DNA of 64,000 bases, from contig JAQBNL010000016.1 in the NCBI GenBank assembly GCA_028288585.1, positions 16,460 to 80,459 of the forward strand, given 5' to 3'. The notes below the pieces were generated by a model. The model had not been told where the DNA came from, searched no databases, and saw only the letters and a list, made by a program, of their open reading frames with translations. Both the position numbers and the translations under genes were made by a program. The DNA comes from Chitinophagaceae bacterium (GTDB lineage: Bacteria > Bacteroidota > Bacteroidia > Chitinophagales > Chitinophagaceae). Shown piece after piece: positions 43,702 through 52,060 of the stretch (its first letter is position 1; every line of letters starts with the position of its first letter).

Positions 43702-44776
43702 CATTCAAAGCTTCATCAAGAAAAACAATATCCGCTTTGTATCCTTTTTTTATCATTCCAAATTGGTTACTCATTCCTAATAATCTTGCAGGATATAACG
43801 AAGCCATCCGTAATGCCTCTGATAATTCAATTCCTGTTTTCTCAACAAGATTTTTTACCCCCTTCACCATAGTTAATGCGGAGCCGCTAAGTATTCCCTT
43901 CGACTCGTATTTATCTCCTGCCAATTGATGAGGATATAATCCTTCATTGGTTTTTGTAACAGCATCCGTTATAATAAACAACCGCTCTTTCATTATTTGT
44001 TTTGCAATGCTTATCATTTCAAAATCTACATGGTAGCCATCAGGAATTATGCTTGACATTACAACCGGGTGTTGCAATACAGCTCCCGGCAAACCCGGCT
44101 CCCGGTGATGCAGCGGACTCATTGCATTAAATAAATGGGTGGCTGCTGCAATGCCGCTGTCAAAAGCATTTATTGCTTCGTCAAAACCGGCATTGCTATG
44201 GCCTGCAGAAATAATTATATCGTTAGATAAAATATAATCAATAACTTCTTTGCTGCAAGTTTCAGGAGCCAGTGTTATCATTTTTATTACGCCTTCACCA
44301 TAAGCCAAAATATCTTTTACTTCATCCGGAGTTGGTGAATGAATTAAATTTTCAATATGTGCGCCGCGTTTTAATTTATTTATCCAGGGACCTTCAATGT
44401 GTAAACCCAAAACACCTTTACCGTTTTGTTCCCAATACTTTTTTATTGCATCAATGCATTTGTAAAATACTTCGATAGTGTTGGTGGCGACGGTTGGTAA
44501 AAAATAATGAGTACCCCCTGCCATGCAATGTTCATACAGTTTTTGAAGGCTATCGGTAGTTGGGTATGTTGCAAATAATTTTTCGGCGGCGCCGTATATC
44601 TGCATATCAATAAATGCAGGAGCAATCATGGGAAAATGTTTTACCATTCCTGTTTCATCCGGCAAAGAGACCATCGGAAGCACATCAACTATAAAGTTAT
44701 TCTCAATAACAATTGAATGATCGGGAAGCCAGTCTGCGCCTGTAAAAATTTTATCAGCAGTAAATATGGTTCGCAT
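43694..44776 (-). CDS. nagA: N-acetylglucosamine-6-phosphate deacetylase
   Basis: A 360-residue amidohydrolase. Key segments are GLHIEGPWIN, SAGHSNAGFDEA, ATHLFNAMSPLHHREPG, IITDAV and LSGSALTMVKGVKNL. The HxH of most amidohydrolases is replaced by Gln-x-Tyr (IDMQIYG). E. coli NagA has Gln-x-Asn there, which fits a single-metal active site. It deacetylates GlcNAc-6-P in amino-sugar use and peptidoglycan recycling. The nitrilase-family gene lies two bases upstream in its direction of reading. Confidence 0.93.
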   Translation of the reverse strand: MRTIFTADKIFTGADWLPDHSIVIENNFIVDVLPMVSLPDETGMVKHFPMIAPAFIDMQIYGAAEKLFATYPTTDSLQKLYEHCMAGGTHYFLPTVATNTIEVFYKCIDAIKKYWEQNGKGVLGLHIEGPWINKLKRGAHIENLIHSPTPDEVKDILAYGEGVIKMITLAPETCSKEVIDYILSNDIIISAGHSNAGFDEAINAFDSGIAAATHLFNAMSPLHHREPGLPGAVLQHPVVMSSIIPDGYHVDFEMISIAKQIMKERLFIITDAVTKTNEGLYPHQLAGDKYESKGILSGSALTMVKGVKNLVEKTGIELSEALRMASLYPARLLGMSNQFGMIKKGYKADIVFLDEALNVI

Positions 44777-44778
44777 AA

Positions 44779-45561
44779 TTATGGTAATATTTCAAACGAA
44801 TCCGCATCTCTCCGGAAAGGAAATTTCTCTCTCACTTCACTTAATTTTTCTTTTTGCAATGTATAAGTAGAAATGTCTTCTTCATTTGCTTTATGATATA
44901 GAATTTCCCCGAGCGGATCAACTATCATGCTGTTGCCATCGTGATAAATGTTGTTGCCATCGTTACCAACCCGGTTTACGCCAATTACATAACATTGATT
45001 TTCTATTGCTCTTGCCTGCAACAAGGTTTTCCATGCAGCAATCCTTCTTTCCGGCCAGTTAGCAACGTATATCAAAACATCATATTCGGCTTCGGATTGT
45101 TGTCGTGCCCAAACCGGAAATCGAAGATCATAACAAACCTGCAGATTTATTTTCCATCCTTTTACCTGTGCAATTAATCTTTTATTGCCTGCGGAATAAT
45201 GATTGTGCTCATCCGCATAGGCAAACAAATGCCGTTTGTCATATAAGCCATAATCACCACTGGGTAACATCCAGATTAGACGGTTATAATATTTTCCATC
45301 ATCTTCAATTATCACACTGCCGGTAAGAATTATTTTTTTAGAAGAAGCCATCTTCTTCATCCATTCAATAGTTTCTCCACTCATTGGTTCTGAAAAAAAT
45401 TTTGGCTTCATACTAAAGCCTGTGCTAAACATTTCCGGTAGAATAACCACTTCTGTTTTCTCTTGTATACTCTCAATTTTTTGAGCAAGCATATCAAGGT
45501 TTGCTTTTTTATTTTCCCAGGTGAGATTAGTTTGTATAAGGGTTATAGTTAGAGAAGACAT
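44779..45561 (-). CDS. carbon-nitrogen hydrolase, omega-amidase (YafV/Nit2-like)
   Basis: 260 residues of the nitrilase superfamily. It shows the Glu-Lys-Cys triad in VILPEMFSTGFS (Glu), YDKRHLF (Lys) and LQVCYDLRFPVW (Cys). The second Glu and YVANWPERR are as in omega-amidases. It probably hydrolyses alpha-ketoglutaramate or a related amide in metabolite repair. It is encoded directly upstream of nagA with a two-base gap, so the two are likely co-transcribed, though no shared pathway is evident. Confidence 0.92.
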   Translation of the reverse strand: MSSLTITLIQTNLTWENKKANLDMLAQKIESIQEKTEVVILPEMFSTGFSMKPKFFSEPMSGETIEWMKKMASSKKIILTGSVIIEDDGKYYNRLIWMLPSGDYGLYDKRHLFAYADEHNHYSAGNKRLIAQVKGWKINLQVCYDLRFPVWARQQSEAEYDVLIYVANWPERRIAAWKTLLQARAIENQCYVIGVNRVGNDGNNIYHDGNSMIVDPLGEILYHKANEEDISTYTLQKEKLSEVREKFPFRRDADSFEILP

Positions 45562-45674
45562 GGGGCAAAGTTATTGGATTGGGGCAAATGGAATATGCTT
45601 TCTGTAAATTTTGGGCAGGCCTCTATAATTGATTAGTTTTAGTTGCTACAATTTCATCAATAGCTACAATTAAT

Positions 45675-46298
45675 ATGAAGCCGATCCTATTAATTTTCAT
45701 CCTGCTGGCATTCTTATCAACTAATTGTAATAAGCATTCGATTTTATCTTTAAATAAGAAGCAAAAACAAATTATTGCGTTCGTGCCTTTAGATGATTAC
45801 AACATGATAGAGATAGACCCTGTAATTAAAGAAATTTCCGGTTTTTATAATAAACAGGTAATCGTTTTACATTCAGTAAATATTCCTGGTAAATTTTTTA
45901 ACACTGCCCTTAAGCAATATTCGGCAGATTCAATAATTATGCTCTTATCCCATTTATATAATGACACTATAGTAGAAATAATAGGACTTATCCATAATCC
46001 TGTTTTTACAATAAAAGAAGTTAAGCCGGTTCCCTATTACAGTGAAAACATTTTTGGAATGGGTTATCAACCGGGAAATGCTTGTGTGGTTTCAGACTTT
46101 AAATTCAAAACCACAGATACAAAAATCTTCAATCAAAGACTGAGAAATGTAATTATTCATGAAGTAGGCCATAATCTTGGTTTATCTCATTGCCCGGATG
46201 ATAAATGTATCATGTCAAAAAATAATGGGAATATTACAACATTGGATAATAGCGGAAATGATTATTGCAATAAGTGCAGAAACATATTAAATCGATAA
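45675..46298 (+). CDS. archaemetzincin-type zinc metallopeptidase, predicted lipoprotein
   Basis: 207 residues. The active-site region (162-201) matches the archaemetzincin signature HExxHxxGx3Cx4CxMx17CxxC exactly: HEVGHNLGLSHC, then PDDKCIM, 17 residues, then CNKC. The two CxxC-type pairs bind a structural zinc in known archaemetzincins. An N-terminal signal and lipobox (ILLAFLSTNCNK) mark it as exported and lipidated, which is unusual, since most family members are cytoplasmic. Residues of about 95-150 match the family's upstream region (IIGLIHNPVFTIKEV). Confidence 0.9.
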   Translation: MKPILLIFILLAFLSTNCNKHSILSLNKKQKQIIAFVPLDDYNMIEIDPVIKEISGFYNKQVIVLHSVNIPGKFFNTALKQYSADSIIMLLSHLYNDTIVEIIGLIHNPVFTIKEVKPVPYYSENIFGMGYQPGNACVVSDFKFKTTDTKIFNQRLRNVIIHEVGHNLGLSHCPDDKCIMSKNNGNITTLDNSGNDYCNKCRNILNR

Positions 46299-46321
46299 GC
46301 CTCCGGTTAAAAATAATCACC

Positions 46322-47179
46322 ATGAAAAAAATAATTTATACTTCCTTGTTTTTTCTGTTTTTTATCAGCGTACACGCCCAGAAAAAAAAAATCCGTCTTA
46401 TTGTTCGCGGGGATGACATGGGCTATACACATTCAGGAAACGTAGCCCTTATTAAAAGTTATCAGGAAGGCATTGAAACTTCTATCGAAGTAATTGTTGC
46501 ATCCCCCTGGTTTCCGGAAGCAGTCAAATTGTTACGGCAAAATCCCGGGGTGGATGTGGGCATTCATTTGGCAATAACAAGCGAATGGGAAAATATAAAA
46601 TGGCGCCCCTTATCGGATTGTGCCAGCCTGAAAGACAGTAACGGATATTTTTACCCGATGGTTTACCCTAACAAAAATTACCCGGGTAAGTCCATACAGG
46701 AAAATCATTGGAACGTAACAGATATTGAAAAAGAGTTTAGGGCGCAAATTGAACTTGCTCTTAAAAAGCTACCCCGGATAAGCCATATATCAGCGCATAT
46801 GGGTTGCACAGGTATTACAGGTGAAGTAAAGGCATTGACAAAAAAGCTGGCTAAGGAATATAATATTGATATTGACCCCGACGACTATCATGTAGTATCC
46901 GCTTACTATGAGGGACCATCAAAAACAGCTGCGCAAAAAATGCAAAGCTTCCTTTCTATGCTAAACAAACTGGAAGCCGGTAAAACATATTTATTTCTTG
47001 ATCACCCCGGGATAAACAATGAAGAATTACGGGCTGTTTATCATATTGGATATGAGAATGTGGCAGAAGACAGGCAAGGGGTAACAGATTTATTTACCAG
47101 CACAAAAGTGAAAACACTCATTAAGCAAAGAGGGATAGAGCTGATTGGTTACAAAGATTTAATACAGCGAAAAAAATAA
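46322..47179 (+). CDS. ChbG/YdjC-family carbohydrate deacetylase, secreted
   Basis: 285 residues from ATG 46322; the track's upstream start at 46274 adds a non-signal leader. The signal peptide is MKKIIYTSLFFLFFISVHAQ. The YdjC fold shows GDDMGYTHSGNVA with the metal-binding Asp pair, DVGIHLAITSEW, SAHMGCTGITGE, and a downstream His in FLDHPGIN. Members remove N-acetyl groups from oligosaccharides such as diacetylchitobiose. The export signal points to acting on a surface or dietary glycan. It lies 24 bases after the archaemetzincin gene. Confidence 0.9.
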   Translation: MKKIIYTSLFFLFFISVHAQKKKIRLIVRGDDMGYTHSGNVALIKSYQEGIETSIEVIVASPWFPEAVKLLRQNPGVDVGIHLAITSEWENIKWRPLSDCASLKDSNGYFYPMVYPNKNYPGKSIQENHWNVTDIEKEFRAQIELALKKLPRISHISAHMGCTGITGEVKALTKKLAKEYNIDIDPDDYHVVSAYYEGPSKTAAQKMQSFLSMLNKLEAGKTYLFLDHPGINNEELRAVYHIGYENVAEDRQGVTDLFTSTKVKTLIKQRGIELIGYKDLIQRKK

Positions 47180-47188
47180 TGTTAGAAC

Positions 47189-47656
47189 TTATAATTTATT
47201 CACCGTCTCTCTTACCAATTCTCCTTCATAACCCTTCTGCAATAAATAATCCTGCAGCTTTTTTTTCTTGCTAAAAACATTGCTTTCATTTTTTAATGTT
47301 TTCAATTTTTGTTCGGCAAGTTTTTGTAATGTCTTTTTATAATCAGATTCGCTTATTTCTTTTAATCCTTTTTTAATAGAGTATTCGCTTACCTGTTTTT
47401 GCCGTAGTGCATATTTTATTTTTACTCTTCCCCATTGGTTCATGCGGAATTTACCCCCGGCGTATTGTTTGGCAAAGCGTTCTTCGTTAAGATAATTCTC
47501 TTCTATCAGTTGCGCCATTAGTTGCCCCACATCATTTTTATACAAGCCGAGTGAATACAGCTTTTCCTTTACTTCGCTATGGCATCTTTCCCGGTAAACA
47601 CAATACTGTTTTACCTGTGGAAGCGCCTGTTCTCTAGAAAGTTTTTTTAAATTCAT
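47189..47656 (-). CDS. recX: regulatory protein RecX
   Basis: 155 residues, typical length, all helical repeats. The family pattern is seen in CVYRERCHSEVKEKLYSLG, LIEENYLNEERFAKQYAGGKFR and WGRVKIKYALRQKQVS. RecX caps or destabilises RecA filaments. It is divergent from dnaN and convergent with the deacetylase gene. It is separated from recA by about 9 kb, unlike the adjacent arrangement in many bacteria. Confidence 0.9.
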   Translation of the reverse strand: MNLKKLSREQALPQVKQYCVYRERCHSEVKEKLYSLGLYKNDVGQLMAQLIEENYLNEERFAKQYAGGKFRMNQWGRVKIKYALRQKQVSEYSIKKGLKEISESDYKKTLQKLAEQKLKTLKNESNVFSKKKKLQDYLLQKGYEGELVRETVNKL

Positions 47657-47676
47657 AGCTTAAAAAGGGCAAACCC

Positions 47677-47694
47677 GCCTGCAGGAAGGCAGGC
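47677..47694. repeat. GCCTGC...GCAGGC REP-like palindrome between recX and dnaN
   Basis: GCCTGC pairs with GCAGGC around AGGAAG, and the wider CCCGCCTGCAGGAAGGCAGGCTAAA resembles a palindrome frequent between Bacteroidota genes (recalled). It lies in the shared upstream region of two divergent genes, so it is not a terminator for either. Confidence 0.5.
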
Positions 47695-47727
47695 TAAAAA
47701 ACAGCCAAACTACAAACTAAATTCTTT

Positions 47728-47735
47728 TATCTTTG
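47728..47735 (+). promoter_or_regulatory. -7 promoter element for dnaN
   Basis: TATCTTTG is a full TAnnTTTG match, 18 bases before the dnaN ATG at 47754. No clear TTTG lies at -33. Confidence 0.45.
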
Positions 47736-47753
47736 GCTCACTAAAAAAAATTT

Positions 47754-48869
47754 ATGAAGTTCATCGTTTCCTCGTCTCAATTACTAAAGCACCTGCAACA
47801 GATAAGCGGCGTAATTAATGCCAATACGGTTTTGCCAATACTCGAAGATTTTCTTTTTGAAATAGAGAAGAACAAGCTCACTGTTGTTGCCACTGACCTG
47901 GAGACCGTGATGAAAATACATCTTGACATTGAAGCGAAAGACAGCGGAAAAGTTTGTATCCCTTCAAAAATTTTGCTTGATTCATTAAAGAACATCGCCG
48001 AGCAACCGCTCACCTTTAATATTGATAAAAATTTCGGAATAGAAATAACCAGCGATAACGGCAAGTATAAAGTAATGGGTGAAAATCCTGATAACTTTCC
48101 GAAAGAGCCTGTTGCTGATGCGGCAACTTCTTTCACTATGCCTTCTTCCGCATTGGTTACTGCGATAAATAAAAGCCTGTTCGCTGTTAGCAATGACGAC
48201 CTGCGACCTGCTATGACAGGAGTTTTCTTTGAGCTCGACACTAAAGGAATAACCTGTGTTGCCACGGATGCCCACCGCCTGGTTAGATATAAAAGAACAG
48301 ATATAAGCTGTCCTAAAACAGATACTTTCATTGTTCCTAAAAAACCATTGAACTTATTAAAGAGCGCCCTACCCCAAAATGAAGATGAGCTCCAGATATC
48401 TTACAATAGCAACCACCTTTTTATAAAACATAATGGCACCGAATTGGTCTGCCGCCTTATTGATGCAAGGTTCCCAGATTATAAAGTGGTGATACCTACC
48501 GATAATCCCTACAAGCTTACGGTTAATAAAAATGATTTTCAAAATGCACTGCGCCGTGTAAGTGTTTTCAGCAATAAAAGCACTAACCAGGTTGCATTAA
48601 CCATTAGCGGCAGCGAACTTCAGTTGGCTGCTCAGGATGTGGATTTTAGTTTTGAAGGAAACGAACGCATGACTTGTCAATACGATGGAGAGGATCTGCA
48701 GATAGCATTCAATGCAAAATTTTTAATTGAAATGCTGAATGCTGCCGATACTGACGAAGTTGTGATTGAATTAAGCACACCAACAAAAGCAGGAATTATC
48801 AAGCCTACAGAGGCTGATGAAAATGAAGAGCTACTAATGCTGGTAATGCCTTTGATGCTGAATAATTAA
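47754..48869 (+). CDS. dnaN: DNA polymerase III beta subunit (sliding clamp)
   Basis: 371 residues, full length. The three-domain clamp shows MKFIVSSSQLLKHLQQISGVI, VAVTDLETVM-type strands (VATDLETVMKIH), GVFFELDTKGITCVATDAHRLV, and a C-terminus ending LVMPLML. It encircles DNA and tethers the replicative polymerase. It is not next to dnaA or gyrB, so there is no sign of an origin here. A terminator follows. Confidence 0.97.
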   Translation: MKFIVSSSQLLKHLQQISGVINANTVLPILEDFLFEIEKNKLTVVATDLETVMKIHLDIEAKDSGKVCIPSKILLDSLKNIAEQPLTFNIDKNFGIEITSDNGKYKVMGENPDNFPKEPVADAATSFTMPSSALVTAINKSLFAVSNDDLRPAMTGVFFELDTKGITCVATDAHRLVRYKRTDISCPKTDTFIVPKKPLNLLKSALPQNEDELQISYNSNHLFIKHNGTELVCRLIDARFPDYKVVIPTDNPYKLTVNKNDFQNALRRVSVFSNKSTNQVALTISGSELQLAAQDVDFSFEGNERMTCQYDGEDLQIAFNAKFLIEMLNAADTDEVVIELSTPTKAGIIKPTEADENEELLMLVMPLMLNN

Positions 48870-48897
48870 GACTCTCTTGCGGAGTTATATATTTAAT

Positions 48898-48927
48898 TCT
48901 CTCTTGCCGGGAGATTTTTTATTTTTA
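48898..48927 (+). terminator. intrinsic terminator of dnaN
   Basis: TCTCTC and GGGAGA pair with one wobble around TTGCC, followed by TTTTTTATTTTT. A smaller hairpin (ACTC...GAGT) lies just upstream at 48871-48885. Confidence 0.75.
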
Positions 48928-48931
48928 CTAA

Positions 48932-49351
48932 ATGGAACTTGTCATCCTGCAAACGTTCGACAATTTTTTTAATGCCAATATACAATTAACAAGGTTAAGG
49001 GCTATGGGCATTGAATGCTATTTAAAAGATGAATATGTTGTTACTATAGATCCTTTTCTATCCAATGCAATTGGCGGCATAAAACTTATGGTTAGAAAAA
49101 GTGAGGAGCACAATGTGAGAAAGCTATTGAGAGAAATGAATGCTTCTTCTGATAGCAAACTTCTTTGTCCGCAATGTGGTTCTCATAAATTTATATTGGT
49201 ACCAAAAAGAACAACTGAGAATCTTTTAGCCGCTATTACCACCTGGCTTTTTTCTGCCTATGCTGTTTCTGCAGAAAATGTCTATCAATGCACCGATTGC
49301 GGCTATGAAAGCGAAACGCTGCCGGAAGCAGAAACTGAACCTTACAATTAA
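48932..49351 (+). CDS. DUF2007 protein with C-terminal zinc ribbon
   Basis: 139 residues. The N-terminal DUF2007 domain (about 1-70) has LQTFDNFFNANIQLTRLRAMGIE and GGIKLMVRKSEEHNVRKLL, a small fold related to GlnB-like proteins. A zinc ribbon follows, with CPQCGSHKF (about 75-83) and CTDCGYE (about 127-133). A hydrophobic stretch between the pairs may touch the membrane. Family members are called putative signal transducers, but no function is proven. The stop codon overlaps the kdsB start by one base (TAATG). Confidence 0.85.
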   Translation: MELVILQTFDNFFNANIQLTRLRAMGIECYLKDEYVVTIDPFLSNAIGGIKLMVRKSEEHNVRKLLREMNASSDSKLLCPQCGSHKFILVPKRTTENLLAAITTWLFSAYAVSAENVYQCTDCGYESETLPEAETEPYN

Positions 49352-50094
49352 TGAAAACGATAGCTATGATACCCGCCCGCTATGCAGCCACCCGTTTTCC
49401 GGGCAAACTAATGCAAAAGCTGGGCGATAAATCTGTAATTGCACATACCTATAAAAATACAATGGCAACAAGATTGTTTGATGAAGTGGTGGTAGTGACC
49501 GATAGCCAAATAATTTTTGATGAGATTACACAGTATGGGGGCTATGTAACTATGAGTAAGCAATCACATGAAAGCGGCAGCGACAGGATAGCAGAAGCAG
49601 TTGCTGATCTTGAGGTGGACATTATTGTAAATGTACAGGGCGATGAGCCTTTTGTAAATAAAGAAGCTTTGCTGAAGCTCTTAAATATTTTTTATAAAGA
49701 TGCCGGCAATAGTGTACAGGTGGCTTCCCTTATGCAGCAGATGAAAGATGAAAAGCAGGTAAACGACTCTAACTATGTAAAGGTGGTGGTTGACAAAAAC
49801 ATGAATGCATTAATGTTCAGCCGCAGCCCCATTCCTTATCCCAGGGATACAGATATTGCTCCTGTTTATTATGAGCACATCGGCATTTATGCTTTTAGAA
49901 AAAAGGCGCTGATGAATTTCACCGGCTGGGAAATGACTCCATTGGAAAGGGTTGAAAAAATTGAATGTCTCCGTTATCTTGAAAATGGGATTCCAATAAA
50001 AATGGTTGTCTCAGATTATATGGGTATTGAAATTGATACCCCTGAGGATTTGGAAAAAGCTCAAACGTTCCTTACCCGAATTAAAACGAATTAA
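49351..50094 (+). CDS. kdsB: 3-deoxy-manno-octulosonate cytidylyltransferase
   Basis: 247 residues, usual length. It starts MKTIAMIPARYAATRFPGKLM with the nucleotide-binding region, and shows VQGDEPFVNKEALL, FSRSPIPYPRD and HIGIYAFRKKAL. It activates Kdo, or Kdo8N when the KdnA/KdnB pathway is active, as the CMP sugar for lipid A-core assembly. Translational coupling to the DUF2007 gene is likely. The kdnB gene 66 bases downstream fits the same pathway. Confidence 0.96.
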   Translation: MKTIAMIPARYAATRFPGKLMQKLGDKSVIAHTYKNTMATRLFDEVVVVTDSQIIFDEITQYGGYVTMSKQSHESGSDRIAEAVADLEVDIIVNVQGDEPFVNKEALLKLLNIFYKDAGNSVQVASLMQQMKDEKQVNDSNYVKVVVDKNMNALMFSRSPIPYPRDTDIAPVYYEHIGIYAFRKKALMNFTGWEMTPLERVEKIECLRYLENGIPIKMVVSDYMGIEIDTPEDLEKAQTFLTRIKTN

Positions 50095-50108
50095 CCGGTT
50101 TTAATAAT

Positions 50109-50147
50109 ATTAGTGATAATTCGTGTAATTCTCTTTTAAATTCGTGT
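50109..50147. repeat. AATTCGTGT-type short repeats
   Basis: AATTCGTGT occurs at 50118-50126 and 50139-50147, with a weaker ATTAGTGAT at 50109-50117, all in the kdsB-kdnB gap. This resembles the ATTCGTGTAATTAGTG family seen between genes in several bacteria (recalled). Confidence 0.4.
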
Positions 50148-50160
50148 TTCAATTTTCTGT

Positions 50161-51234
50161 ATGCAGTTTAGAAATTTTAAAATGGTGGGCTACGTTATTT
50201 ATGGCCGCGGCGCTTTTAATCAATTAGACCAGATACTTGAACCTAACCGGAAGAATGGTTTGCCTATGATTTTTTTAGTAGATCATTTTTTTAAGAACAA
50301 AGAATTAGTAAACAGAATTCCTGTTAAGGAAAATGATAAAATAATTTTTGCTGATGTTACTTACGAACCCAAGACAACTTATGTTGACAGCATTGCTGCT
50401 GAATTAAAAGAAACGTTTGGAAATGTTAGTGGTGTTATTGGTATTGGCGGCGGAAGTACAATGGATCTTGCAAAAGCGGTTGCACTAATGATGACAAACC
50501 CCGGCTCATCCGCAGATTACCAGGGATGGGATTTAGTAAAGTTTCCGGGAGTTTATAAGGCCGGTATTCCCACATTAAGCGGCACGGGTGCCGAAGTAAG
50601 CCGCACCACTGTACTTACGGGGCCAACAAAAAAACTGGGAATGAATTCTGATTTCACTCCTTTTGACCAGATTGTTCTCGATCCTGAACTAACCGAAAAC
50701 GCTCCAAAAGACCAGCGTTTTTATACAGGAATGGATTGCTATATTCATTGCATTGAAAGCCTGCAGGGAACTTATTTAAACGAATTCAGTAAATCTTATG
50801 GAGAAAAAGCTTTGCAACTATGCAGGGAAGTTTTTATTGAAAAGGATAATTGGGACAATGAAAGCGATGATAAATTAATGATGGCTTCTTATGCAGGGGG
50901 AATGAGCATTGCATATAGCCAGGTTGGTGTTGCCCATGCAGTAAGTTATGGTTTGAGTTATTTGCTCGGCATCAAACATGGCATTGGTAATTGTATTGTT
51001 TTCAATCATCTTGAAGAATATTATCTCGAAGGAGTGAGAGAATTTAAAAAGATGGTAGAGAAGAATGGTATCCATATTCCTGAAAATATTTGCAGCGGCT
51101 TAACTGAAGAACAATTCCGGGTAATGATAGACGTTTCCCTTGGTATGAAGCCCCTTTGGGAAAATGCCCTCGGAAAAGACTGGGAAAAAATCATGACAAG
51201 AGAAAAGCTGAAAGCACTCTATCAAAAATTATAA
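50161..51234 (+). CDS. kdnB: 3-deoxy-alpha-D-manno-octulosonate 8-oxidase, iron-containing alcohol dehydrogenase family
   Basis: 357 residues. The group III iron alcohol dehydrogenase pattern is seen in GIGGGSTMDLAKAV, TLSGTGAEVSRT, TGMDCYIHCIESL and GVAHAVSYGLSYLLGIKHG. The stretches GSSADYQGWDLVKFPGVYK and YLNEFSKSYGEKAL agree closely with what I recall of Shewanella KdnB. That enzyme oxidises C8 of Kdo before KdnA transaminates it to Kdo8N. Its position beside kdsB supports the call. No kdnA aminotransferase lies in the window, so the second step must be encoded elsewhere or be missing. Confidence 0.85.
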   Translation: MQFRNFKMVGYVIYGRGAFNQLDQILEPNRKNGLPMIFLVDHFFKNKELVNRIPVKENDKIIFADVTYEPKTTYVDSIAAELKETFGNVSGVIGIGGGSTMDLAKAVALMMTNPGSSADYQGWDLVKFPGVYKAGIPTLSGTGAEVSRTTVLTGPTKKLGMNSDFTPFDQIVLDPELTENAPKDQRFYTGMDCYIHCIESLQGTYLNEFSKSYGEKALQLCREVFIEKDNWDNESDDKLMMASYAGGMSIAYSQVGVAHAVSYGLSYLLGIKHGIGNCIVFNHLEEYYLEGVREFKKMVEKNGIHIPENICSGLTEEQFRVMIDVSLGMKPLWENALGKDWEKIMTREKLKALYQKL

Positions 51235-51337
51235 TTCTATTTTCTATCTCCCGTTTGTGGTATGGGGGTTGGTTGGAATAACATTTGTAATTCGCACTAC
51301 TAAAATGTTTTTATCCACCAATTCTTAATCTACCATC

Positions 51338-51868
51338 ATGGAGCAAACAAGCCCGGAAACGGTAATCGTTAAAGACTCAAAATTCGGAAAGGGAATTTTT
51401 ACAACTGTTGACCTTCCTAAAAAATTTATTCTTTTTAAAATAACAGGCATCCCACTTACATTTAGCGAAACTCTTGCGTTAGGAAACGATGAATGCTTTT
51501 GTTTACAGGTTGCTATTGATAAATATATAATTCCTGACCACCCCTTTCACCTTAGCAATCACTCCTGCGAGCCCAATTGCGGTATAACAAGGAACATGGA
51601 ATTTATAACCCTTCGTGATATAGAGAAAGGAGAAGAATTATTTTGGGATTATTCCACCTCTATGCTGGAAAGGCACTGGAAATTACAATGTAACTGTGGC
51701 TCTGCTGAATGCCGGCACATTATTACGGATTTTGACCTGCTGCCCTTTAATTTACAGCAGAAATATTTACAAATGAAGATTGTTATGCCCTTCATCACCG
51801 AGGAGCTTTATGGTTTGCCAACCATTGAACGGCTTAATGGGTCAAAACAATTTGCGATGGGTAAATAA
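51338..51868 (+). CDS. SET-domain protein with post-SET cysteine motif
   Basis: 176 residues. The SET core is visible as the N-terminal KDSKFGKGIFTTVDL, the NHSCEPNC segment (RNxSxxPN-type SAM site), and FWDYSTSM, where DYS/DYT is usual. It is followed by the post-SET CNCGSAECRH. In eukaryotes this domain methylates protein lysines; bacterial copies are sporadic and mostly uncharacterised. There is no signal peptide, so it is cytoplasmic. It stands alone, with clear gaps on both sides. A zinc-bound post-SET motif makes activity plausible. Confidence 0.85.
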   Translation: MEQTSPETVIVKDSKFGKGIFTTVDLPKKFILFKITGIPLTFSETLALGNDECFCLQVAIDKYIIPDHPFHLSNHSCEPNCGITRNMEFITLRDIEKGEELFWDYSTSMLERHWKLQCNCGSAECRHIITDFDLLPFNLQQKYLQMKIVMPFITEELYGLPTIERLNGSKQFAMGK

Positions 51869-52060
51869 CCTCACATTATACATAGTTGCCATATTCCCAC
51901 AAAATGGACCACATTGAGGATTTTTTTGCACAAGTTCTTCATTTTTAGTAACTTCCGTTAAAAGGGGATAGTTTAGATACCATTGGCATATAAATAGCAT
52001 TTATTCTGAGACATGAATTTGGTAAATCCCTTTAATTAACCAGTTTAATACCTTACAAAT

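Noticed and set aside
46274-46321. Upstream start of the YdjC-like deacetylase
   Set aside because: It adds 16 residues ahead of a clear signal peptide and overlaps the archaemetzincin gene.
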